Positions 6,874 through 12,719 of a DNA stretch of 14,946 bases are shown here, one piece after another. Origin of the DNA: Pseudomonadota bacterium (lineage in GTDB: Bacteria > Pseudomonadota > Gammaproteobacteria > Burkholderiales > Burkholderiaceae_B); assembly GCA_023386765.1 (NCBI GenBank), contig JAEWJD010000405.1:1-14946 (forward strand), read 5' to 3'. The notes under the pieces are model-generated. The model was given only the letters and a program-made list of their open reading frames with translations, was not told the origin of the DNA and searched no databases. How positions within the stretch are numbered: position 1 is the first letter of the stretch; every line of letters begins with the position of its first letter. The position numbers and the translations under genes are program-made.

Positions 6874-7060
6874 ATACAAAGCACAGGAGAAAAACAGAAT
6901 CGCTCGTTAGCGACCCCGGCCGGCCGCCCTAGACCGGCCTTGCAAGGGAACGATGGCGCGGGCCTGCCGCTCCCTGCAGGACAGATCGTGGCCTGATCTG
7001 TCCTGACCCATTCTTCCCCGCCCTTAGCGGTGGGACAAGCCATCAGCTGTAATGCAAGGT
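6874..7060 (-). ncRNA. Candidate structured small RNA (unidentified)
   Basis: Tentative. The stretch upstream of the orphan terminator folds heavily when read on the minus strand: GGCUUG (starting near 7042) can pair with CAGGCC, CCGCU with AGCGG, and these enclose a perfect 11-bp hairpin (CAGGACAGATC arms, 6977-7005). Further hairpins follow on the way to the terminator. The 5' end near 7050-7060 is a guess; no clear promoter was found. It did not match what I recall of tmRNA, 4.5S RNA or RNase P RNA. A divergent 6S RNA is conceivable because of the long interrupted hairpin, but I saw no diagnostic sequence. Confidence 0.3.
6977..7005. repeat. Perfect inverted repeat, 11-bp arms, 7-bp loop
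   Basis: CAGGACAGATC (6977-6987), GTGGCCT loop, GATCTGTCCTG (6995-7005). There is no T run on either side, so it is not a terminator. It lies inside the candidate minus-strand RNA, or could be a protein-binding dyad. Confidence 0.85.
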
Positions 7061-7275
7061 TTCAGCCGGCGCGACCTCCCGTCCGCCCCTTGTCGGGTAC
7101 GGCAACGCCATAAGCCCATGAAAACAGGGTCAGGATGACTCTCCGCCTTGCCACGGGCCCGATTCAGGCCAAATAAAACGCAGCAATTGGCAACACTTTA
7201 CCGTCGCCATACGGGATTGTTGCGCCCCCACGCCCCAACCTGGCGCCGGCCATGCACCACCTTGACGCCTGAGTC

Positions 7276-7310
7276 TCGCCGTTATGCGCCGTGTTGGCGC
7301 ATAACGGCGA
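7276..7310. promoter_or_regulatory. NtrC-type binding site upstream of glnK-amtB
   Basis: TGCGCC-N5-GGCGCA (7285-7301) fits the NtrC enhancer pattern TGCRCC-N5-GGYGCA. It is the core of a longer perfect dyad with 15-bp arms, TCGCCGTTATGCGCC (7276-7290) and its complement (7296-7310), around GTGTT. Its centre lies about 75 bp upstream of the predicted start of the sigma54 promoter, a fitting place for an activator. A lone half-site TGCACCA at 7253-7259 may be a second weak contact. Confidence 0.8.
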
Positions 7311-7343
7311 ACGAGCCTTGCCGCGTCTGCCCGGAAAACCGCC

Positions 7344-7359
7344 TGGCACGAAGTTTGCA
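7344..7359 (+). promoter_or_regulatory. Sigma54 (RpoN) promoter of glnK-amtB
   Basis: TGGCACG-AAGT-TTGCA matches the -24/-12 consensus (TGGCACG-N4-TTGCW) exactly, with GG at 7345-7346 and GC at 7357-7358 separated by ten bases. Transcription should begin near 7370, about 30 bp before the glnK start codon. Together with the NtrC-type dyad this predicts expression under nitrogen limitation. Confidence 0.92.
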
Positions 7360-7398
7360 TAGGGAGTCATGCCCCTGGGCCAACTCAAAGGAATCCGC

Positions 7399-7737
7399 AT
7401 GAAACTCGTCATAGCCATCAACAAACCATTCAAGCTGGATGACGTCCGCGCTGCCCTGTCCGGCATCGGCGTTCAGGGCATGACGGTCACCGAGGTCAAA
7501 GGCTTCGGCCGCCAGAAGGGCCACACCGAGTTGTATCGCGGCGCCGAATACACCGTTGATTTCCTGCCCAAGCTGAGGGTCGAGGCGGCCATTCCCGATG
7601 CCCTGCTGGAACAAGCCATCGACGCCATTGAACAGGCCGCGCACACCGGCAAGATCGGCGACGGCAAGATCTTCACCTGCCCGCTGGATCAGGCCGTGCG
7701 CATCCGCACCGGCGAATGCGGCGATGCCGCCCTGTGA
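7399..7737 (+). CDS. glnK: P-II nitrogen regulatory protein GlnK
   Basis: 112-residue trimeric P-II signal protein, exact family length. It senses 2-oxoglutarate, ATP/ADP and glutamine status and plugs the AmtB channel. Visible parts: T-loop GFGRQKGHTELYRGAEY (35-51) with Tyr51, the uridylylation site; B-loop TGKIGDGKIF (83-92), the nucleotide site; C-loop RIRTGE (101-106). ATG 7399 is chosen because AAAGGA lies 6 bp upstream and MKLV is the family's start; an in-frame ATG at 7369 coincides with the predicted transcript start. Minor oddities: Asn8 where Ile is usual (AINKPFKL), and Cys94 and Cys107 near the nucleotide loops. It is GlnK rather than GlnB because amtB follows 27 bp downstream under a sigma54/NtrC promoter. 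Confidence 0.96.
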   Translation: MKLVIAINKPFKLDDVRAALSGIGVQGMTVTEVKGFGRQKGHTELYRGAEYTVDFLPKLRVEAAIPDALLEQAIDAIEQAAHTGKIGDGKIFTCPLDQAVRIRTGECGDAAL

Positions 7738-7764
7738 ACCCGCAACCCGCAAGGACTCCCGCAA

Positions 7765-9003
7765 ATGGACAAAGCTGATATCTCCTGGGTGCTGGTCTCC
7801 ACCCTGCTCGTGCTGATGATGGCCGTACCCGGCCTGGCGCTGTTCTACGGCGGCCTGGTGCGCGCCAAGAATGTACTGTCAGTGCTGATGCAGGTGCTGT
7901 GCGCCTTCGCCCTGGCCCTGGTGCTGTGGTTCGCCTATGGTTACTCGCTGGCTTTCACCGAAGGCAACGCCTTCATCGGCGGCGCCTCGCGCCTCTTCAT
8001 GAATGGCCTGTTCGACCCCGCAACCGGTGCTTTCGCCCCCAGCGGCAGCCTGACCGAGCTGTTGTTCGCCTCGTTCCAGGCGACCTTCGCCGGTATCACC
8101 TGCGCGCTGGTGGTGGGCAGCTTCGCCGAGCGTGCACGCTTCAGCGCCGTGATGGTGTTCGTGGCGATCTGGTTCACCTTCGCCTATCTGCCCATCGCCC
8201 ACATGGTCTGGTTCGCCTCCGACACGGCACCCGGACTGCTCAATGCACGCGGCGCACTGGACTTCGCTGGCGGCACGGTGGTGCACATCAACGCCGGCGT
8301 GGCCGGCCTGGTGGGTGCCTATGTCGTAGGCAAGCGCCTGGGTTATGGACGCGAAGCCATGCAACCGCATAATCTTCCGCTGACCTATATCGGCGCCATG
8401 CTGCTGTGGGTGGGCTGGTTCGGTTTCAACGCCGGCTCGGCGCTGGCCGCCGACGGCAACGCCACGCTGGCCTTCTTCAACACCCTCATCGCAACCGCCG
8501 CCGCCGTATTGGGCTGGGTCGCGACCGAATGGAGCCTCAAGGGCAAGCCCTCGGTGCTGGGCGCAGCCTCCGGCGCGGTCGCGGGCCTGGTAGGCATCAC
8601 GCCCGCCGCCGGCCTGGTGGGCCCGGTTGGTGCTTTCGTGATCGGTGCCCTGGCCGGCATCATCTGCGTCTGGGGCGTCAATGGCCTGAAGCGCCTGTTG
8701 CGTGCTGACGACTCGCTGGATGTGTTCGGCGTCCATGGCGTGGGCGGCATCGTGGGTGCGCTGCTCACCGGCGTCTTCAACGCGCAGGTGCTGGGTGGCC
8801 CCGGCCTGGACAGCCCTGGCCTCATCGTCGGTCAGGTCTGGGTGCAACTCGAAGGCGTGCTCATCACCATGGTCTGGTCAGGCGCGGTGGCCTGGGTGGC
8901 GTTCAAGATCGCCGATCGCCTGTGCGGCCTGCGGGTCTCCCCCGATGAGGAGCGCCAGGGGCTGGACATCAGCAGCCACGGCGAGTCCGCCTATCACCGC
9001 TAG
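7765..9003 (+). CDS. amtB: Ammonium transporter AmtB
   Basis: 412-residue inner-membrane ammonium channel of the Amt/Rh family, forming trimers with about 11 helices per chain. The twin pore histidines are His174 (GGTVVHINAGVAGL) and His324 (FGVHGVGGIVGALLTG). The Amt signature DFAGGTVVHINAG precedes the first, and the Phe-gate segments FQATFAGITCALVVG and WVGWFGFNAGSA are present. The protein starts MDKADISWVLVSTLLVLMM, directly with the first membrane helix, so unlike E. coli AmtB no separate cleaved signal peptide is evident. AAGGA lies 9 bp before the ATG. It is cotranscribed with glnK (27-bp gap), whose product blocks the channel when ammonium returns. The stop is followed by GC-rich hairpins and the convergent pqiC. 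Confidence 0.97.
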   Translation: MDKADISWVLVSTLLVLMMAVPGLALFYGGLVRAKNVLSVLMQVLCAFALALVLWFAYGYSLAFTEGNAFIGGASRLFMNGLFDPATGAFAPSGSLTELLFASFQATFAGITCALVVGSFAERARFSAVMVFVAIWFTFAYLPIAHMVWFASDTAPGLLNARGALDFAGGTVVHINAGVAGLVGAYVVGKRLGYGREAMQPHNLPLTYIGAMLLWVGWFGFNAGSALAADGNATLAFFNTLIATAAAVLGWVATEWSLKGKPSVLGAASGAVAGLVGITPAAGLVGPVGAFVIGALAGIICVWGVNGLKRLLRADDSLDVFGVHGVGGIVGALLTGVFNAQVLGGPGLDSPGLIVGQVWVQLEGVLITMVWSGAVAWVAFKIADRLCGLRVSPDEERQGLDISSHGESAYHR

Positions 9004-9005
9004 AC

Positions 9006-9026
9006 GGCGGGGGCCGCGCCCCCGCC
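9006..9026. terminator. GC-rich hairpin after amtB
   Basis: Perfect 9-bp stem GGCGGGGGC / GCCCCCGCC with a CGC loop, 3 bp past the amtB stop. There is no T run, so it may act as an RNA-end stabiliser or a Rho-assisted terminator rather than a classic intrinsic one. Confidence 0.5.
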
Positions 9027-9038
9027 CGGCTGACAACG

Positions 9039-9060
9039 GGCCTGCCACCCGGCAGGCCTT
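9039..9060. terminator. Second hairpin between amtB and pqiC
   Basis: GGCCTGCC (9039-9046), ACCC loop, GGCAGGCC (9051-9058) followed by only TT, directly at the pqiC stop codon. It could help end transcription from both sides of this convergent junction; the short T tract makes it weak. Confidence 0.45.
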
Positions 9061-9703
9061 AGTCCTTGAGCGCCGCGCAACCACTCAGGCTGACGGCGCT
9101 GGAGGCCGCCTGGGCATTGGCGCCCTGTTGCCGGATGCCGGAGGCGATGGTTTGCGCCAGCAGACCGATGGCCTGCTGCTGGGCCACTACCAATCCGGGA
9201 ACCAGCGCTTGCCCCTCGGCAGGCGGCACCGTGATGACGCTGCGACAGATCAGCGCCGTGCCCGACGTATTGATCGGCCGGGCCCGCCAGGTGACATCCA
9301 GCAGAGCCGGCCCCTGATCGCTCATGTCAAAACGCTGCACATCTGCCTGCACCCGCCACACCGGGGTGCCCGGCGCCGGCCGTACGATCTGCACATCCAG
9401 TGCCCCGAGATTGCGGGTCAGGCCTTCCGAAAGCGCGCTACGCATCTCATCCGACAGCGGCGCGCTCCAGCGCTCGGAGTACAGCGGGGCGATACTGCCC
9501 GCGCCGGTACGCAGCATGATTTGCGGCTGATCGGCCTGGGCCGGCACACTGACCGGCACGACTTCGATCATGAAGCCGGCCTGGGCCGCATCGGCCAGCT
9601 GCGGCGGGGCCTGCAAGGTATAGAAATTGGCCGGAGGCGAAGTGCTGCAGGCGCCCAACAAGGGCAGCAGCAGGCAAGGCAGAACACGGCGTAGCGGCAT
9701 CAT
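9059..9703 (-). CDS. pqiC: Outer-membrane lipoprotein PqiC (ABC-type transport auxiliary, DUF330/YmbA family)
   Basis: 214-residue lipoprotein of the intermembrane transport system PqiABC. The lipobox L16-G17-A18-C19 ends a short signal (RRVLPCLLLPLLGAC); Ser at +2 fits sorting to the outer membrane. The body has the family's start FYTLQA, the IAPLYSERWSAPLSDEM segment and a C-terminal region with a paired cysteine. In E. coli PqiC forms a ring at the outer membrane that docks the tip of the PqiB tube. Two adjacent ATG codons (9703 and 9700) could start it; AAGGA within the end of pqiB, 8 bp upstream of the first, supports 9703. Only 3 bp separate it from the pqiB stop, so translation is probably coupled. 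Confidence 0.92.
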   Translation of the reverse strand: MMPLRRVLPCLLLPLLGACSTSPPANFYTLQAPPQLADAAQAGFMIEVVPVSVPAQADQPQIMLRTGAGSIAPLYSERWSAPLSDEMRSALSEGLTRNLGALDVQIVRPAPGTPVWRVQADVQRFDMSDQGPALLDVTWRARPINTSGTALICRSVITVPPAEGQALVPGLVVAQQQAIGLLAQTIASGIRQQGANAQAASSAVSLSGCAALKD

Positions 9704-9706
9704 GAC

Positions 9707-11374
9707 TTAATTCCTTACCGGACCGGCGCCGGGAATGGGATCCTCTCCCCGCCCGCGCAACAGGGCCTGCGGATTGCTTTGGAGAAACTCCGCCAGGTTG
9801 CGCAGGGCACGGGCGGCCTGCGACAACTGCTTGAAGGAGTGCTCGGCACTCAGCGGCAGCGGCGAATCCGATGCCAGCAGCTCGTTGAGCTGCGACAGCG
9901 AGCGCCGCACTTCCTTGAGCGTCGACGCCACATCAGGCGTGAGTTGCTTGTCCAGGCTGGCCGTCAGGCGTGCCGTATTGGCCAGCGTGGCCGCCAGGTC
10001 CTGGCCGATCTTGTCGAACGGCACTTTCTCGACCTTGGCGACGATGGTGCTGATCTGCTCCTGCAGCTGATCGAACTGGCCCGGGATGGTCGGGATGGTG
10101 GCAGGCTCGGTGGAGACATACTTGAGCGGCTTGACGCCCGGGAAATGCTCCAGCACCACGAACATCTGGCCGGTCAGCAGATTGGCCGTGCGCAGTTGTG
10201 CGCGCAGGCCGTTCTCCACCAGCACGCGCAGCATGTGATCGGAGGCCATGTCGCGATTGCCGGTGGCCTTCTCGATGGCAGCCACAATCTGCTCGAACAG
10301 CCCACCCAGCCGCTCCGGATAGATGGTCGCGTCGACCACGCCATAGAAGCGCTTGTTGGCGGCATCGAAGTCGATCGCCACGCCGGTAACCTCGCCCAGC
10401 ACAATGCCCTGGAAGTCGACCGGCGCGCCCTTGGAAAGGCCGCGCACGGACTGGTCGAAGCGCATCCTGATATGGAATGGCGTGCCGTCCGTATTGGCCT
10501 TGGCTGCATCCTCGCCGTCATAGAGCAGGAAACGGCTGTTGCTGTCGGCCGGCTCGGCACTGCGTTCGACCACATTGGCAAAGGCAATGCCGCCCAGCAT
10601 CACAGCCACCATGGATTGCGTCTGCACCTGCAGCCCGTCGGCATTGATCGAGAGATCCACGCCGCTGGCATTCCAGAACCGCGCCCCCTTGGTGACGAAA
10701 CGGTCGTTCGGCGCATCGATGAAGATCTCGATGTTGACGGCCTCACCATCGTCGCTCAGGGCGTAGCCCACCACCTGCCCGACATTGATGCGCCGGTAAT
10801 AGACCGGCGAGCCGATATCCAGCGAGCCCAGGTCGTCGGCCTGCAACAGCAGGCGCTTGCCGGGCCGGTCATACTCGACCAGTGGGGGATTCTCCAGCCC
10901 TTCGAAATGGAACTTGCTGGGCTTGCGGTTGAGGTCGTCGGGCTTGACCGGCGCATCCACGCCGATATAAGCGCCCGACAGCAAGGTGCCCAACCCCGAC
11001 ACTCCGCTCAGGCCCAGGCGCGGGCGCACCACCCAGAAGTGGGTGCCCTCGGCCGCCATGCTGGCCACGTCCTTGGAGAGTTCGGCCTGCACCACGACCT
11101 TACTGCGGTCCTCGTTGAAATGGATGCCGCTGACAGTGCCTATCGTCACGTCCTTGTAGCGCAGCTGGGTCTTGCCGACTTCGAGGCCTTCGGCCGTATT
11201 GAACTCGATGGTGACCTGCGGACCCGCATCCAGCCAGGTGCGTACCACCATGGAAAGCCCTGCCAGCGCCGCCACCAGCGGCACCAGCCAGATCCATGAG
11301 ATGCGGGAGCGCTCCTTGCGCGTCACCTTGACCTTACCCAACGGGTTGTCCGGCGTTTGAGTCGGCTCAGCCAT
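9707..11374 (-). CDS. pqiB: MCE-domain intermembrane transport protein PqiB
   Basis: 555-residue inner-membrane-anchored MCE protein, about the length of E. coli PqiB. One membrane helix (about 25-46: RISWIWLVPLVAALAGL) leads to three MCE/MlaD domains: about 50-145 (VTIEFNTAEGLEVGKTQLRY), 165-260 (LLLQADDLGSLDIGSPVYYR) and 290-400 (IRMRFDQSVRGLSKGAPVDF). A long helical C-terminus (about 435-540) follows. Known PqiB hexamers stack these domains into a tube with a helical needle that crosses the periplasm and is thought to carry lipids between membranes. AGGA lies 10 bp before the ATG. The gene sits 12 bp after pqiA and 3 bp before pqiC, a complete operon. In E. coli the system is paraquat-inducible; no SoxR/SoxS-like site is visible here. 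Confidence 0.95.
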   Translation of the reverse strand: MAEPTQTPDNPLGKVKVTRKERSRISWIWLVPLVAALAGLSMVVRTWLDAGPQVTIEFNTAEGLEVGKTQLRYKDVTIGTVSGIHFNEDRSKVVVQAELSKDVASMAAEGTHFWVVRPRLGLSGVSGLGTLLSGAYIGVDAPVKPDDLNRKPSKFHFEGLENPPLVEYDRPGKRLLLQADDLGSLDIGSPVYYRRINVGQVVGYALSDDGEAVNIEIFIDAPNDRFVTKGARFWNASGVDLSINADGLQVQTQSMVAVMLGGIAFANVVERSAEPADSNSRFLLYDGEDAAKANTDGTPFHIRMRFDQSVRGLSKGAPVDFQGIVLGEVTGVAIDFDAANKRFYGVVDATIYPERLGGLFEQIVAAIEKATGNRDMASDHMLRVLVENGLRAQLRTANLLTGQMFVVLEHFPGVKPLKYVSTEPATIPTIPGQFDQLQEQISTIVAKVEKVPFDKIGQDLAATLANTARLTASLDKQLTPDVASTLKEVRRSLSQLNELLASDSPLPLSAEHSFKQLSQAARALRNLAEFLQSNPQALLRGRGEDPIPGAGPVRN

Positions 11375-11386
11375 GTCGTGGGGTTC

Positions 11387-12706
11387 CTAATGATGATTCA
11401 AAGAAGGTTGGCTTGCGGAGTGCGGCATGGCCTGCTGCGCCGGGGTCAGCTCGCCTCCCGGCTGCTGTTCGACATCCCAGCACTGACGCAGATCGAAGCT
11501 CATGGCGGCCAGCATGGTCAACACCACCACCAGGCCGAACGACGCCGCGCCCGCCCCGGCGCTGATTTCCATCAGGCCCTGGAAGTCAGCCAGCGCGGCC
11601 AGGATGATGACCACGAATACATCCAGCATGGACCATTGCCCGATGAACTCTACCATCTGGTAGAGACGGGTGCGCTGGCGCAGGTTGGTCGTGCTGCGCC
11701 ACTGAAGACTGAGCGTCAGGAAGGCCAGCGACAACAGTTTGGTCAGCGGCACCACGATGCTGGCGATGAAAACAATCAGCGCGATGTCCCAGGACCCCAT
11801 CTGCCAGAGCTCGATCACGCCACCGAGGATGGTATGGCCGCTGCCGCCGGTGATCGAGACGATCTGCATGACCGGCAGCACGTTGGCCGGGATATACAGC
11901 AAGGCGGCTGCCAACAGCAGCGCCCAGGTGCGCGAGACCGAATTGGGCTTGCGATAATGCAGCACCGCATGGCAGCGCTCGCAGTGATGATAGGTTTCGG
12001 GGTCTTCCCGCGAGGGCAGCGCCTGCACCTGCCCGCAGACATGGCAGCCCGCCAGCACCGTGTCGGCCGTCATCGGCGGCAGCCTCACGGGAACGACCCG
12101 GGCACGCTCGGCCATGCGCCACAGCGTGGCTGGCTGCAGGCGGCTGAGCATGGTCAGCAGCACCGTCAGGACGGCAAAACCCAGCAGGCCGACGCGCAGT
12201 TCCACTGAGGCCATGCCGGCCAGCTTGATCACCGACACCAGCACCCCGAGCAGGAACACCGGCACCATGCTCCAGGGATGCAGCATCCCCAGCAACCGTA
12301 CGATCGGCTCAAAACCCCAGGGCAGCACCCCGCGCGACAACGGCCCCAGCACCCAGAGCAAAACCAGGATCTGCAGCATCGGGATCACGAAGCCGACCGT
12401 GCCGGTCATCACCGCCACGGCATAGTGGCCCTGCCGCCAGGTGATGTGCACCGCGTCCATCAGGGTGGCGTTGCTCACCATGCCCTGGACCGAAAGCGAC
12501 GCCACCGGGAAGGCATTGGCCAACGCAAAGATGAAAAGTGCCGCCAACGTCAGCGCCAGCCAGCTGGATGGCCCCAGCCCGCTGTAACGCCAGAGCGTTG
12601 AACCGCAACGTTCACAAGCCGCTGTCTCGCCATGCTCGAGCGTGTGCCAGCGATAAACGCTGGCACAGTGCTCGCAGGCGATCAGAGAATGCGGTTGTGC
12701 GTCCAA
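11387..12706 (-). CDS. pqiA: Inner-membrane protein PqiA (paraquat-inducible protein A), TTG start
   Basis: Polytopic membrane protein, 439 residues from the chosen start (E. coli PqiA is about 417). It has two tandem PqiA halves, each opened by a four-cysteine rubredoxin-like knuckle: Cys11/14/31/34 (ACEHCASVYRW then ACERCGSTLW) and Cys221/224/242/245 (GCHVCGQVQA then CERCHAVLHY). Each is followed by about four membrane helices, with repeated motifs such as ALANAFPVASL in half one and IPANVLPVMQI in half two, and WSMVPVFLLGVLVSVIKL matched by WSMLDVFVVIIL. The first ATG in frame is at 12880, deep inside clpA, and would add 58 residues with no PqiA character; TTG at 12706 gives the expected N-terminus and lies 13 bp after the clpA stop. 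No clear Shine-Dalgarno precedes it, so the exact start is uncertain, though the gene is not. Confidence 0.9.
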   Translation of the reverse strand: MDAQPHSLIACEHCASVYRWHTLEHGETAACERCGSTLWRYSGLGPSSWLALTLAALFIFALANAFPVASLSVQGMVSNATLMDAVHITWRQGHYAVAVMTGTVGFVIPMLQILVLLWVLGPLSRGVLPWGFEPIVRLLGMLHPWSMVPVFLLGVLVSVIKLAGMASVELRVGLLGFAVLTVLLTMLSRLQPATLWRMAERARVVPVRLPPMTADTVLAGCHVCGQVQALPSREDPETYHHCERCHAVLHYRKPNSVSRTWALLLAAALLYIPANVLPVMQIVSITGGSGHTILGGVIELWQMGSWDIALIVFIASIVVPLTKLLSLAFLTLSLQWRSTTNLRQRTRLYQMVEFIGQWSMLDVFVVIILAALADFQGLMEISAGAGAASFGLVVVLTMLAAMSFDLRQCWDVEQQPGGELTPAQQAMPHSASQPSLNHH

Positions 12707-12719
12707 AACGGCTGAACCG

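Larger units (their letters stand above)
6798..7398. other. 601-bp ubiK/glnK intergenic region, no protein gene seen
   Basis: No reading frame here looks like a real gene. The right part (7276-7370) holds the NtrC-type palindrome and sigma54 promoter of glnK-amtB. The left part (6843-7060) is dense in inverted repeats: a minus-strand intrinsic terminator (6843-6873), TCGCT/AGCGA around 6899-6912, GGCCGG-N10-CCGGCC at 6918-6939, the palindrome CCTTGCAAGG at 6938-6947, and an 11-bp-arm hairpin at 6977-7005. Between about 7060 and 7200 nothing convincing was found. Confidence 0.7.

Noticed and set aside
6798..7043. 82-residue N-terminal extension of ubiK
   Set aside because: The extension crosses the hairpin terminator and has no similarity to the BMFP family; ATG 6797 has its own ribosome site.
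6874..7060. Naming the candidate RNA as 6S, tmRNA, RNase P or 4.5S RNA
   Set aside because: No diagnostic conserved segment of any of these could be recognised; only the general fold and terminator are supported.
9779..11299. Plus-strand open frame of 506 codons
   Set aside because: Exact antisense shadow of pqiB; His/Gln-rich, no motif, no start context.
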